Shown here one piece after another: positions 47,109 to 60,501 of a stretch of DNA of 64,000 nt. Positions within the stretch are counted from its first letter, which is position 1. The number at the start of each line of letters is the position of its first letter. The stretch spans positions 1-64,000 of the forward strand of contig VZSE01008779.1 of NCBI GenBank assembly GCA_013398275.1. The letters run 5' to 3'. This stretch comes from Promerops cafer. Taxonomy: Eukaryota > Chordata > Aves > Passeriformes > Nectariniidae. Position numbers and translations under genes: made by a program. The notes beneath the pieces were generated by a model. The model was not told the DNA's origin, ran no database searches, and saw only the letters and a program-made list of their open reading frames with translations.

Positions 47109-48179
47109 CACCAGAGCCTGTGCCTTCTGCTGTTCTCAGGATTTCTCCAGTTTAGCCACATTTGGAGTTTTCCCTGCTCCTACTGCCCTAAATTGCACTT
47201 TGTGTGTGGCCCCTGTAACCTCAGGAGGTGGCTCTACCTTGAGTAGGATCAAGCTTTAATTGAGTTTTTGTGAAATCCTGAGCTGTTAACAGTGAGGAAT
47301 ACCTGGAATTCCTGCCTGTTCAAGCCCTGGAGTTCATCCTTGTCAGAGCTCAGCCTAGCAGCTGATTTGGGCACAATCACACAGCAAAATCACCCATTTG
47401 GACCTTTCCCAGCATTTTGGGGTCAGTTTATCCATGATCTCCCTGTGCTTCTCAAAGGTGAGGCTGGAGGAGTAGATCCCTTCCCGGGGCCTGCATGGTT
47501 TAAATCATCCAGGAGTCATCTCTGTGTGTGTGCTTTAATTTGCAGTTTTGCTTAAATTATGTGGAGTCCTTCAAAAGGGAAAAAAAAAATCAAGAAAAAA
47601 AATCAATTTGACTTTGGCAGCTGTCTCCACAATGGCTGCCAGTCACCAGAGATCTTGGCTATTTTTAAGTCTCCTGAAATCAGTCTGCATTAAGGCAATA
47701 GCTGGCTTGGATTTAAGCCCAGGATTCTATCAGTAAAAAATGATTTGTTGTAAGTTTAAAGATGCTTCATCCCCATTCTCTCTCTTTTCATTTGCATTTT
47801 AAGCTTTCATCAAAATGTGGATCAACAATCCTAAGGGAGACTTTTTTCCCCTCCATCCTACTTTTTCTCCAAAGACCACCTGGGACTATGTGTTCTTGAC
47901 CTCAGCCTGACATGAGGGGGTTTTTCCTTCTGTTCAAACTACAAGGTCCCATTTGTTCACTGGAGGAGCCCAAACTGAGCCTTTCCTTGTGCCACTGGAA
48001 TGTTTTCCAGTAAAGTTCTGAGGGACAGAAGATGTGTGAAGGAGGGAGGTAGTGGCTGGAAGCAAAAGGGAGATGATCCTTCATCCAGCAGTTGGTGGAA
48101 ATGATCATTAAATAAGGGATTTTATTTCCCCAGATTAAAGACTGATGTTTGCCAAGTGTATTAGACCAACCCTTCCTGG
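47109..48179. other. unassigned sequence
   Basis: Nothing recognised. Confidence 0.4.
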
Positions 48180-48458
48180 TCCTTTTCACCAGGGATGAAG
48201 TGACAGGACAAGGGGGAATGGCCTTAAGATGAAAGAGGAAAGGTTTAGATGGGATATTGGGAAGGAATTCCTCCCTGTGAGGATGGGGAGGGGCTGGGGT
48301 GGAATTCCCAGAGCAGCTGTTGCTGCCCCTGGGTCCCTGGAAGAGTCCAAGGCCAGGCTGGAGCACCCTGGGACAGTGGGAGGTGTCCCTGCCCATGGCA
48401 GGGGTGGCACTGGATGGCCTTTAAGGTCCTTTCAACCCAAACCATTCCATGATTCCAT
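48180..48458 (+). mobile_element. CR1 LINE 3'-end fragment
   Basis: Starts near CCTTTTCACCAGGGATGAAG, then GACAGGACAAGGGGGAATGG, the GGTTTAGATGGGATATTGGG block, and the complete 3' tail CCCAAACCATTCCATGATTC. One of the best preserved copies here. Confidence 0.93.
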
Positions 48459-51400
48459 TGCCAGAACAGCCCAGTTCAGGACACTCCCCTGCAGCTGACA
48501 TGACATTTATAGTCCATTGTTCTCCATAGTTTGTTTGGAATTGTGCTCACGAGGGGAATAGTTGGGATTTTTTTTCCAAAAATCAAGTCTCTCATCCCTA
48601 ATTTTGCCATTCACTTCTGTCATTTTGAACTTTCATGGGATCCTTGTGTCTGTGGCTTTGCTCAGAGAGATTCCCCCAAAGGAAAACTGTGGAGAACTAA
48701 AGCCAATTCTGTACTGAAATCACTTTGTGATTGAGTAGAACGGTGTTAGATCTAGGCTTGTTTTAATAACAGTTTCAAAAATCAAGATAATGTTCATTGC
48801 TTCAGCTTCTCATTAGTAGGACCATAATTTTGCTGTGCATTTTTCCCAAATTTGCAACGATTTCTATGGCAGCCCCCATCTTACTAAAGAAAGATGTCAT
48901 TTACATTCTGGGCCTCAATTTTGGCCTTTTTCTGAAAATTTTCAAGACATATGATCCTAAAAAACTTATAAAAATAAATTTAAATTCTAAAAGAAATTTC
49001 AGCTTGTTGCTTGGTCTGTGCTGAAAAGGCTGAACTGTTTTTTACAGCTTTGCTGTAAATATTTGTTTAAAATAGCATAAAAATAGCATCACTTGATGCG
49101 TTTGAGCTGACTCTGGTTCTTTACATGTATTTAAAGCAGAGTGTTTGATGTTCTCTGTGGCTGAGGGAGTGGCTGACAAAGAAATATCAATTTCCTTGCC
49201 TGTCCTGTTTCCAAATATGCACCAGATATTCTGCAAATAAAACTGGTTGGTTGTTTTTCAGCTCTTTTGTGCCCACAGGGCATTTTGCAGCAGCATTAAC
49301 ACCTCAGGATAAAAAAAAAAGGAAAGTTCATTCTCATTTGTTATTTAATTCCTTAAGGTTTCATAATTTGTCTAATTTCTGGGCTTTTGGCATGAAAAGC
49401 TCTCTGGCTCTGTCACTATTTCCACTCGTGGCTCAGCATTTGGAGCTCTTTGGTTTATCAGCAATCTAAGGAAAATCTTCCTGGAGGTTTTCCATCAAAC
49501 CCATTTGGTGATGAAGGAGGGAACATCTTTTCCAATGCTTTAAAAAAGGAGGCATAAATTCTGGACTGAACTCCCAATGCCCTTATTAACAGAGAAGGAA
49601 TTTTTTCAGCATCCCCATGTGCTGGGGAGGGAAAAGGGAGGTACTGGGAAGGGGAATGTTCTGAGTGGGGAGCTGGACATGATTTAGAGGAGGAGTTTTT
49701 GCTCCTTGATGCCAAATACCTTCATCCAGGGTGATAATCCCTGCTCCTGTCACTCTCTGGGACTGAGGGAAGGGAGTTTAGAAACTTTGGCTTCCACCAG
49801 GAAGGTTAACTCTGGAATAAATTCCATAAAATCTATTTTAGGGGGAAAATGATGGCAGTTTTCAAAGCTCCCTATGAGTGTCCACTGTGCGAAAGCTGCT
49901 GTTTGTCCCATTCTTACATGACCTTAAAAAAGTAGCCTGGAATTAATAAGATGCAAATCAAAGGGAAGGAAAAACAGGTCCCAACCAATCACTGTCATAA
50001 AAATAGCTCCAAAAATCAGTGTGCTCATAAAAGTGTCCAATCTTGGTGCTGTGCAGAACCAATAAAATCAATATAAACAGAATATAATCTTGAGAGGAAA
50101 TAAATCCAATCCAACATCATGAAGGAGAAATAATCCCTTGGGCTTTGTGCCAGGCAATGCAATGTTGGCTTCTAATTGCCTGGAGAGAATAAAAGAGCCA
50201 AATGTCCAAATCCAGCTGTTCCTGCAAGCCCAGGATGTTCCTGCTGACAGCCAGGGGCTGCCATCCCATTTATCAGGGAGTTATTCACTAACAACTGAGG
50301 TTGTCACATGTCTGGGTTTTATATCCAAGGAAATCAGGAAAAAAAGACATTTTGGGATCAAAGGCTTTTCACCTTTTCAGCTGATTCACCCCCTGGAATT
50401 CTAAGGGACACTTTCTACTAGACCAGGTTGCTCAGATAAAGTTTTATCTGTAATCGAACACTTCTTGCAGGGGAATGTTGGGTTCTTAGATATGCTCCAG
50501 GTGTCTCTGAGTGACTCTGGGATCAGATATTTTGTGGTAAGGTCTCAAAGCCATTGTGTCACCTGCTTAGAAAAGAAACCATTCACTGCAAGGAAATTTA
50601 ACTTCTAAAGATTACCTTAGTACTTAGTTTTTCTATAAATACAAATCTCAGTAACCCACTCTACTTATCCACCCTGAGCAGTGTAATTCCCATAAATTTG
50701 AAATATATTAATAAAGCATGAAATAGAAATTTTGTCTCTCCCCAAGGTGCTCAGAGTTGGGGTTTTTTGCTTTTTTCCCCCAAATATGGGAAATTAACAC
50801 CAAGGAAAGGATGAGGATTAAAGCAGAGAGTGACTGAGTTTTATTTTCAAGTATTATTAGAGCATAAATACATTTAGATGGGTTAATATATTTTGTTATT
50901 CAGCTGAATCTGATATAGAGGAATTACCTGGGAAAGACAAGCTAGGAAGAGTTGCACTGGGGCAGTGCGACTGAAAATAGCTGGAAAGCAGCAGAAAACT
51001 CCCTGTATTGATTTTGGGATCATTTGAATTTCATCGCTGTAATGGGATAGATGAGGTGAATGGGAAGGACAGGAAAAAGGGATCCAGAGGATGAGAATAT
51101 TTAAATGCAGAGCAAGAACATCTTAAGGAGCAATTGAATCTTAATATCTGACATTGCTTTTTGTTTGAACCGAGTCTGTGGCCTCACCTAAGAGCATCTC
51201 CTACTGAAATTCAAATCCTTGGAACCCATTTCTGCTCCTATCCAGCTTTGCCAGCACTGAGGAGGAAGATTAGGAATTCCTCAGGACAGCAAGGAATTTA
51301 GAATAAATAAAATAAGGAGCAAGGAAGAATAAATGAAACAAGTCTGCAGATTTCCAAGGCAGTGATTTTTCTGTTCTGGCCTGGGGGATGAACTGCACAA

Positions 51401-52714
51401 GTCCCTGACTGCAAGACACAGGAAACCTTCCCTGAATGCAGGAATTGGCGGAGTTGTGTCCAGACGTATTGTGCTGCCTAGTCCATTATTTCCCCGATGC
51501 TTCCCCATTGCCCGGCTGTGGCTGTGGTTTTGCAGATAACATTGTCCCTTCTGCTGATACCAAGGTGCTCCTTTACCCGCAGCCACGAGCACCACACATC
51601 CCAGCATCCCTGCTCCCCTCCGAGGCCACGATGCCAGCTGACACACGTTCATATGTTTCACTCCGTCAGCCCCAGGTTCTGATACCCCAACGGGGTTACT
51701 GGGGAGATGGAGATTTGATGGATTGCCAGTTGAGCTGCAAAATCACCTGCCTGCCTGTGTATTTTGGACTGCTGCAGCTCCCAGGGTGAGCAGGGAGGTG
51801 CCCCAGGCTTTTGATCCCCTGTGCGGACCTGCAGGTCTGGGACCTCCCTGGAGCTTTGTCTTAATTAGTGCTGGGTTAAAGAGCTTTTCCTCATTCCAGC
51901 AGCGTTTTTTGTCTTACTACATTACAACATGATCATTACCTGGCCAATTAAGGGCTGTTCCAGGTTTTTATGGGAGTTCCCAGCAGTTCCCACTGCAGAG
52001 CTTTGCTCTGATTTAAGCCCCGGGCTGCAGGTGACACAAACATTTAACAGCAGGGCTAAAAGGACAGTGCAAAGGTGAGCAGGAGGGGAGATACTGTGGA
52101 AGAATTGGAGTAGGAGGTCAGGGAGGAGACCAAAGGGTTGGACCTCTCAATTTAAAATATTCTTTCAGACTTTAAAAGCCTAATGGAGATGAAGTTGCCT
52201 TTCAGGGTCACCAAAGGGTGTTTATTACTAATTAAACACCAACCTATGCAGGGCATCTTGGGTTTGGATGTACCTGAAACTCAATTTTTTCCTTTTCCAG
52301 CGTTGTGTATAAAATTCCCCCAGTGTGATCTGCTGGAGCTGAGTCTCTGTTTATGTTTCCAGTCTCTTTTTACGTTCCCTGTGGCAAGAGGAGACATTAT
52401 TCACTTTGGAGGCAGCACCACGTTGCAGCTCCAGCCCTGCTTGTTTACAGATCCATGAAAACCAGAGGGGATCACTGGGACCTGGAGATGCTTTTCAAGA
52501 ATCAAACATCCATACACCAGGAATAACTCACTGCTGGGAAAAATATATGGAATTTGGAAAGCTTCGACTTTTCAAGCCTTTGAATATTTCCACCTTTGGA
52601 AAGGTGCCTTTTTGTTCAGCTGTACCTGGAGTTAATTTTTCTCTTCAGTAAATTATTCCCAAAATTACAGTTTTAGGGGCAGGAAAATGTTCATCACCTG
52701 CAGGAATGTTCACT
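48459..52714. other. long unassigned stretch
   Basis: 51281-51790 is GC-richer and open on both strands (117 codons plus, 126 minus). Neither product is recognisable. Otherwise no repeats or genes were seen. Confidence 0.4.
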
Positions 52715-52815
52715 AAAGGGTCTCGAACCAAACTGAATGGCACTGTCCAGCCAGGGTTGGACTTGGTGACTTTGGATGTCTTTTCCAACCTCAGTGATTC
52801 CAGGATTCTGTGCAC
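52715..52815 (+). mobile_element. short, older CR1 LINE 3'-end fragment
   Basis: CCAGGGTTGGACTTGGTGAC, then TTTTCCAACCTCAGTGATTC and CAGGATTCTGTG: the last part of a CR1 tail of a different subtype. Confidence 0.8.
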
Positions 52816-55712
52816 TGGCATTTGGTGGCTGGAATATGTATTTTTAAAAACAGGGAATAAATAGAAAGGGAGCCTAGGAATTTCCAGAAGAAATAGTGAT
52901 AAAGCAGGAAAACTAGTATTACTTTCCCCTCACATTTCCTATTCTGATTCTGTTTTCCAAACATGAGATTTTGCTTGCAAAGAAAGTTTTTCAGAACATT
53001 AAAAATTAACATTTTTCAGTGTTTGGCCATTAATGAATACTTCTGGTTTTGTTGTGTGTGTTTCTCACTGACACTGGAAGCCTTTTAGGGTGATCTGATC
53101 TTGTGGTGCATCCACTGCCTGCTGCAGTTTGGCTTCCAGTCCCTCACCAAACCCTTTAGACCTTCTCAAAAATAAGATTTAAAAGAAATTATTCAAGTAA
53201 CAAGCCCAAGAGTATAAAAAAATCAATTATAGAGTCAGGAAAAACCTAGGAAGTTTTGGTGTTGGTGTCACAGCCTTAAAATAGCCACAGCTTTTAGAGT
53301 TTTGAATTCTTCTTTTAGGGACCGTCAAACCTTATCTGGGAAAAATGAAATAAATTTTGATAAGTGCTTAAAAATAAGATAAATGTATAAAAAAAATCTA
53401 TAGAGTAATACTTGAGTTTAGGATTTGATTTGAGTCCATTTCTGAGGGATGTTGATGGTTAAACAACAGCAAAGATCCTTTTTAAGAGCTCATTTCAGGC
53501 TCCCAGTGCAGTGAGACCACTCGGGTGCTCCTGCTCCCATTCTGCCTTTCTGGAGCTGTCAGCCTCATTAGGATTTAAATCACAAGTATTTGGGTTTAAA
53601 TAAGCTTTATTTCTGATTAATGTAATGCCATGATTGTATGTCTTTTTTAGAGCCTTTAGCTTAAAGTAGGCGAGCATATGATACATACTGCAGATGTGGG
53701 GGAAGTTGATTAAATTAGTCCTGGAAATGGACAGTGGGGAGCAGGAGGGAAAGTGCCCAGATGAGCAAATTCAGGGGTTTGCAGCTCTGCTCTCACTCTT
53801 TGTTCATGGATTCAGTCTGCTCTTGAAAAAAATAGAAATACTCAAAGATTTTTTTATTAACTGAGGATTAGCAGGGAGGAAAAACAGAGTTTTTCACTGC
53901 TGGAAGAAGTGAGTGCTCTGTGAGCAATTCCCCATCTCTTCTAAAATAATAAATTTTTTATATTAATTAGAGGAAAAAAAAGGTGGAGCAGAAAAATTAA
54001 ACTCAGAATTCCTCCCCATGTCCCCCCAAAGAATAAAAAATAAGATGAAAACCCCCAAACCCAAATGCCTTTAAGACCCTTTCTTAATAAGATTATTTAA
54101 AACTCATTTCAGCAATGGGTGAGATGAAATGATGATCAATTATTTTGCTTTAAACACTTCAACCTTGCCCAAAATGGGTTTTGGACGTTCAGAATGATTT
54201 TGGTTGCCCATCTGCTTTCCAATCCCCAGGTTTCCTGAGAGTGCTGAGAGCAGGAAATACAAATACCTGCTTAGAGCCAACCTCCTCTTCAAAATTGGAA
54301 AGTTTTTTGCAAAATGTCTGATTTGTGGCCACATTTCAGGAGTGAAAGATGACATTGAGGGAGGGCAGGATGCAGAACTCTCTGCCCTAAGAATTTGAAC
54401 TTGGAAACTCCACTAAATGTGTCACCTGGAGGGATAGGAAATTATCATCCAAGCAGATTTACAATAAAAAAGTGCCCAGCAATTAAATATTATGGTTATG
54501 CATTATTCCATTTATTTGCTCTAAATAACCAGGTGAGGGTTTTGGGGAAGAGGGCAGATGTTAGATCATCATCTAGTTATTTGTATCTGAGACACTCTGG
54601 GACAAATTCTAGTCTCCTCTATCAAATAAATCCTGAAAAGCTCTCTAAATTTAGCAGATCCAATCAATGTGGGGAATTTGAACCACCCCTGGCCTTTTCC
54701 TGTCCCTGTGCTGAATGGTTTAACTGGGAAAGCCTTTCCTGGGAGAAGAGGAATCTGTCTTTCAATTATCCCTCTGTGATGCAGCTCCACAAACCAGGCC
54801 TTGTGCCCACACTCATCATCCTGAAATACCTGAGTTTGGTGTCAGCTGCTCCCCTGGACTGAAATAAACTGAAATAAACTGAGATAACTCCATCATCCTG
54901 TAAGCATCTATGGGACAGGGACTGATGATCACAGAAATAGCTTTGTTCTCTCTCCTGGACCAATATTGACACGAATTTCAGCTTTCCAGAGGCTTCACTT
55001 GGATCTTAAGCCAGACTTAAATCTAATTTCAATTGAGTGAGTCAGGTTTATAATAAGTGAGGGTCTGTTCTTGTACCTATTTGCAAGAGTTTGGGGAATA
55101 AATGAGACAAAGGGAGTATTTTGAGGGGACACCTGGGAGATGTGAGGGGAATCCTGACAGGGAAAGGCTCTTCCCAACAGTTCTTGTCCTACAGGTGGTC
55201 CAGAGGAACCTCTGAGTGGGTGGTTCCAAACAATTAAAGGGAAGGGAAGGACTTTTTTGGGAAGAAAAATTCATCAGATGCTCTTCAGCACAAATATATA
55301 AAAATTAATGTGTCCTGTGGAATTCTCAAAATCTCTCTTCCCTAGTCCATGCTAAAGGCAGGAGAAAGTGTCACCTGTGGGGTTCAGGGACCAGGTCAGG
55401 GATCTAAATTGGGTGGGGAGTGTTAAACACCTGAGAAACCCTAAAACGCTCATCAGAATGGCTCAAAAGTTCCTGAAGTTTACACAGTTTCAAGGCAGTT
55501 TCATAAATAAGTATAAAAAAAAAAAAAGTAAATAAAAATAAATAAAAATAGATATAAAGGGCTGGATGAGGCTGTGGCATTGATCTTCTCAAGAGACCTC
55601 AAATTCCACATGGAAAAGAAAAGGGGGAAAACAGAGATAGGAAAAGAGAAAGTGAAGGGAAGAGGAAAAGGAAATTCTTTCACATGAAGCTCATGACAGT
55701 GGGAGGAGTTCT
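52816..55712. other. unassigned stretch
   Basis: The 155-codon plus-strand frame at 54395-54862 is the longest non-repeat frame in the window. It shows no family features and ends in ordinary sequence. An AAATAAACTG triplet repeat lies at 54862-54886. No gene was called. Confidence 0.4.
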
Positions 55713-55855
55713 GGAGTCAGATATTTATTTATATTCCTGGAGTTAGATATTTATTTCTATATCTGGAGTAAGATATTTATTTATATTCCTGGAGTTAGAT
55801 ATTTATTTCTATTTCTGGAGTTATTTCTTTATATCCCCAGAGTCAGATATTTATT
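55713..55855. repeat. tandem repeat, about five units of 27-28 bp
   Basis: Unit: GAGTTAGATATTTATTT, then A/CTAT, then ATTCCTG or a variant. The array is degenerate, with the last unit shortened. Confidence 0.85.
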
Positions 55856-56189
55856 TAAAAGACTAAAGACGTCAGACTCAGTTCTGGAATGATTTACATC
55901 CATCGCCCCCTGATGAAAACTAATGCCTTGTATTTGATGTAGATGTGCATGAAACACTTCATACATCACACTGTACCCAGAGCAGTCGTGGGAAGGAGGA
56001 AAACATTGGAGTTATTGCCCAGACAATGGGTTCTGTACGGCCGGGGCTGCAGCAGGGATGGAAACCCATCAATCTCGGGCTGTGCTCGGGGTTTGACGTG
56101 AGCAGCTCCCAGGTAGCTCTGGCTGAGCTCAGCTTCCCTTTGTCAGCAAGAGCAGGGCAGAAGTGGATTTATTTCAGAGTGCCTGTGCA
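55856..56189. other. unassigned sequence
   Basis: It includes a locally CpG-rich part near 56035-56100. No element was recognised. Confidence 0.35.
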
Positions 56190-56268
56190 TATCAATATTT
56201 ACTGAGTCATGCTTATCAATATTTACTGAGTCCTGCTTATCAATATTTACTAAGTCATGCATATCAAA
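56190..56268. repeat. three 26-bp tandem units
   Basis: Unit: TATCAATATTTACTGAGTCA, then TGCT, with small changes (TCCTGC, ACTAAG). Head-to-tail. Confidence 0.85.
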
Positions 56269-56306
56269 GAGCTAGACGTGTGGTCTTGTGCCTTTTCCAG
56301 TCAGGG

Positions 56307-56754
56307 TGTTACACACAGCTGCTGGTTATAATTTGAATTTTATTAACAGAGTAGCTCCCCCAGCCAGCCTTTGAGCGGGGTGGGACAGCCCAGCTTGAGT
56401 TTAAATGACTTTTATAGGGGAGAAACCTCTTCAGCTGCTCCAGCTCCAGAGGAATTGCCAGGACAGTCTGGATTTATAACTTCTTGCACTCCTGCATGTT
56501 TACATCCCTGTATTCCCACTGGCACTGGATGCAGGAAGAGAGACTTGGATCAAATCACTACAAATCCAAGTATTTTTGCACATTCCAAGGGTCAGGGGAG
56601 GGCTATCAGGGCAGCCTTGGGCAGAATTGAGACCATTTTCAATGTGGGAGTTCAGAAATCTCCAGATTTTCCCAGGCGCCCACAACAATATGGATTCTAT
56701 GGAGAAAACATCTTTCCCCCTTGGAAAATTGCTTGTAAACTATCAAAGTCTGCA
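56307..56754 (-). mobile_element. candidate ERV LTR
   Basis: On the minus strand a TATA box TATAAAAG (56409-56416) lies about 65 bases before AATAAA (56339-56344), the normal LTR arrangement. Plus-strand TG at 56307 and CA at 56753-56754 are flanked by TCAGGG and ACAGGG (five of six match). No similarity to the other LTRs here was seen. The right edge rests only on the possible target duplication. Confidence 0.45.
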
Positions 56755-58808
56755 ACAGGGAATCATAAAAAACTGTTTTTAATACTGGAAAAACAACAGG
56801 AAAAAACTAAGTTTGAGCTGTTTGCTCATCAGCTAATTGTGATTTAAAACTTTTGTTTTAATGCCTGTTTACACTAAAATTGCAGGAGGAGAAAAAGTTC
56901 CTTAAATACAGGTTGCTATGGAATTTTTGTGTGAGGAACAAGCAAATTGAAGTGATTAAGGAGGCAGAAAATATGTGTGAGACATGGGAGCAAACAGGCA
57001 ACAAACTGAGGCTGGTGTGTTCCTGCACAGGGAAAAAATAACAGAGACAGGAATGAAAATAGTCTGAGATGCTCTTTGTACCAAACCCATCCCCAGCCTA
57101 ACAAAAGATCCCAGCTCAGGGAGGCAGAAAGTGTCACTTCTTGCTGTCTGGAGCAACTTCATTGTGGCTGAATTAGAAAAACCAAGAGCCGACAGGAATA
57201 GGGGAGGGAAAAGTACATTTCCAAGGGTTTTTTTTCCCCAAACCAAGTCATTTAATCACTTGGGAAGAGGTTTGCACATGGGTTGGTTTACATTAGTCAG
57301 AAAATAGCTTGGGGCTGGTTCTGGAGCGTTCCCATGGAATAGGTTTGGGGTTTTATCCACAGGAATTACTCAGCTGCTTGATCCGAGACTCTTCAGACAC
57401 AAGCGGTGCTTCAGAGATTGTTGTTTTAATTAGTTTATAAATCTGTCTGCAATAGTGGGGATGAACATTTATTATCCAGCCTCGCAAGGACAGGGTGCTT
57501 TTTCCTCTGTTACGAGACAATATTCCAGAATAAACCAGAGATGGAGCAGTGAGGATTAAAACCCTTTAACAAAGGACAGATGTTCCAGAGCTCCTTCCAT
57601 AGCCATAACCAGACTGTGGCACTGGGAGGGACACCCAGGGGCTGAATAAAGGCCTTGAGGAACTTTTCCATAAGTTGTATTGATAACAAAAAGTTAATAA
57701 TTATCTCCCCCAACCCCACCCCCTAACCTGGGAAAAAAAAGCCATAACTGCATTTACTGTTGCTTTTTCCCCCCACCCTCTGGCTGCAAAATTACTTATT
57801 ATGGATATTTCCAATAGTGTGGAAGCAAAGACTCTTTTCTTTTTTTTGTTTTTGAGCTGGGTTTGCAAACTTGAGGCTGGAATTATCTTTATCCCCAGAA
57901 GTGCTTCAATTGGGAGGACTACCCATGGGCAGGCTGGCTCCTCAGTAATTTTTTTTTCTTTTTCTGGTGCTTGTTTATTAAACTGAACACATAAATAAAA
58001 TAATGCTTGCTGCTCCTCCCAAGTAAAACTCATCCTATGTCTGGGAGGCCAAGCCAGGCCTATGAATAGAATAAAATCCTGCTCCTGCAGCTCTGAGCAG
58101 CACAAGCAGCGCATGGCACAGGTGATAACGTGGTAACAGCTCCACACTGATCCTTGGGAGAGCATTTCCTGATAGCCAAGGTGCCTGGGGTTAATTAAGC
58201 CTTGGGGGCAGCCAGGATTGATCCTGAGCTGCTGTAAATTGGCTCAGTCAGCTTGAAAGGGCTCAGCTTTACTTACACCATAGGAGGATTAATCCTCTCT
58301 GTGCTCAGATCTGGATATCTTCAATTAAGATAGACAAGTTCTTTATCAAAGGAGGGATATTAATTATTCAGTGGGTAACAGGGTGTGTTTCCAAGAGAAG
58401 ATGTTCAATAGTTTTAAAGTGGGAGCTGAAGCACCACAGATCCCTTACAAGTCATACAGGTTTAATTTTTTCCCTAAATGCCTTTTTGGCCTATCTCTAT
58501 TTCCATACCCCATGGATACAGAGCGTGGCCCATGTCACAATGAAGATGACACCTCTGATTATGATGAGAAAAAATCCCTTGTTCTCTTCAGGAAAAATAT
58601 TTCTTCCCCATGCTGAATCAAAATTAAATTAATCCACTGCAGTCCTGCTGTAAACAAAGAGAAACATTTATTTCAGGAAAGCTGAGACCAGAAGGTTCCC
58701 AGGATTCTCAACCCATTCTTGAAGCCCAAAGTTGGGCAAATAATGTGAAAAATAGACAGGAGCAGAGTTTAGAACCTGATTTCTTTACAGAAGAAATGGT
58801 CTGAAAAG
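56755..58808. other. unassigned stretch
   Basis: No gene, CR1 or LTR recognised. A 154-codon minus-strand frame at 57701-58165 has no recognisable features. Confidence 0.4.
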
Positions 58809-58970
58809 TATCACAGAATTCCAGTTTGGTTTGGGTTGGAAAGGACCTTAAAGCCCATCCAGTGCCACCCCTCCCATGGGCAGGGACACCTCCCACTGTT
58901 TCAGGTTTCTCAAACCCCATTCCACCTGGCCTTGGACACTTCCAGGGATGTGGAATCCACAATTCTCCAA
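58809..58970 (-). mobile_element. CR1 LINE 3'-end fragment
   Basis: TATCACAGAATTCCAGTTTG, then GGTTGGAAAGGACCTTAAAG, to TGGCCTTGGACACTTCCAGG. Truncated soon after. Confidence 0.9.
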
Positions 58971-60060
58971 ACAAGGACTTGTTGCTACAAACATTCCCTC
59001 TCACATTTCGCCCAGAATTTGTCAGGTGCGAACAAATTTTTGTGACAAGTGTTCCTTGAAGTGGAGACATCTTTGTGAAAAGCTGCAGCTCCAAAAATCA
59101 ATATATTTTGAACAGCAACAACAACAACAAAAAAAAAGACTGGAAAATTCACAGTTAGTGCTGCTCCTGGGTCTTGTTCCTGATTGAGATATTCCCCTAT
59201 GGGATTGTGGGTTTGCCTGGTAGCAAAATGAACATAGAGCTCCAAAATTGTAAGGAATTTTTTTTTTTTTAGGTTTTTGGGTACAGAGCAGTTTTTTTGT
59301 TTGCCTTGTGCCTCAGGCTCAGTATATCCTTTTCTGCCCTGTGTTAACTCCATCAGATTTCCATGAGCTCCACCTAAAACCTGTTTGCCTCCAAACTTCC
59401 TCCAGGGTGGTGTTTGGAGTTTTGTTGCACACATACAAACAGGAATATCCATGAATATACCTATAACTAACTATTTATCTGAGGCTTTTTTCCATTTGCT
59501 TCTGAAATCTTCCCAGGTTTTTTATTTTTCCCAAAGGTACTTTTGGTGGAACTTGCTTCTCATGTCCAAATAATTCCTTTTAGTTTCAAGCAAATGCTTT
59601 ATTTTCTGAGCAGGATCTACTGAGGGATTCAGACTATTGATTCCTTTCAAACAGCCTCAGTCTGGAGCAGCTTTATCCTTTTTGTTCATTTTTTATGGGT
59701 AATGAAAAACACTTTAATATCATTATGCTCATCAGATAAGGCTTAAAAACTCACCGAGGTTCAAAGGAAAGTCCTAAATAGGTTGGGAGGCTCAGCTCCA
59801 GATGCTGTCTCAGGGGAGCCATGGATTTTCCAGGCTTCTGCATCCTGACACGTTGAGCCCTCCCCAGTGTTTATTTAATAATGCCAGGGAATGCTCCTGG
59901 GCCGTGTTTTGTGGTGCCAGGGGGAATTGTGCTGGAGGAGGAACATTCCAGTGTGAGTTACCCTGTGCTGGTTCCTGCTCCTGCAGATTCCGGCTGCACC
60001 ACCCGTGAAATAATGCAGGAATTGTTGAGTTCCTCTGATTTTCCTCTGCTTCCAGGATGA
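58971..60060. other. unassigned stretch
   Basis: An AAC-rich microsatellite at 59115-59138 and a T run at 59258-59270. No gene. Confidence 0.4.
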
Positions 60061-60501
60061 TGCCTTTTTGGGCTTACCTAAACAGAGAGGCCAGACAAAA
60101 TAAAAGGAATAAAAAGTGGTTCTATTTATTGAAGGGCCTTCAGGTACATTTAGGGCAGACAAAGCCCCCCAGAGGCTACACCCAAAAATGGACAATGGGT
60201 CACAGGTTTTCACACTTTTGTAAGTTTGGTCCATTTGCATATTGGGGGTTAATCTTCCAATTACAGCTTCCGCTAATGAAGTCATTTACCCCAAGTTTGC
60301 TGTCCCCAGCTCACTTTTGTTTCCATCTCTCAGGCCTGAGGCAGTGAGGTGTCCTTGACTGCCAGGCCTGGAGAGGAATTGTTGTGTCTGCCCAAAATGG
60401 GGAAGCAGCAGCTGACACTGGGTATGGAATTTAGAGTTCTACACTAAAGAATTGCAGGATTACAAATAGATGAAAAATACAAAAGCTGAAATCCTAAGGC
60501 A
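60061..60501 (-). mobile_element. ERV LTR (passerine type)
   Basis: Terminal inverted repeats TGCCTT...AAGGCA at 60061 and 60501. On the minus strand there is an octamer ATGCAAAT (60233-60240) followed by a decayed TATA (TTACAAAAG), and AATAAA at 60125-60130. From memory, sequences such as GGGGGTTAATCTTCCAATTA and CTGCCAGGCCTGGAGAGGAA are typical of a common songbird ERV LTR. No internal ERV sequence is adjacent. No target duplication matches at these edges, so one edge may be off or the flanks have changed. Confidence 0.7.

Noticed and set aside
46656..47111. Cys/Gly/Trp repeat protein on the minus strand
   Set aside because: A translation of a 31-33 bp minisatellite; several frames on both strands stay open for the same reason.
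54395..54862. 155-codon frame outside known repeats
   Set aside because: No family features, no splice signals or good start context. The length is plausible by chance among many frames in 64 kb.
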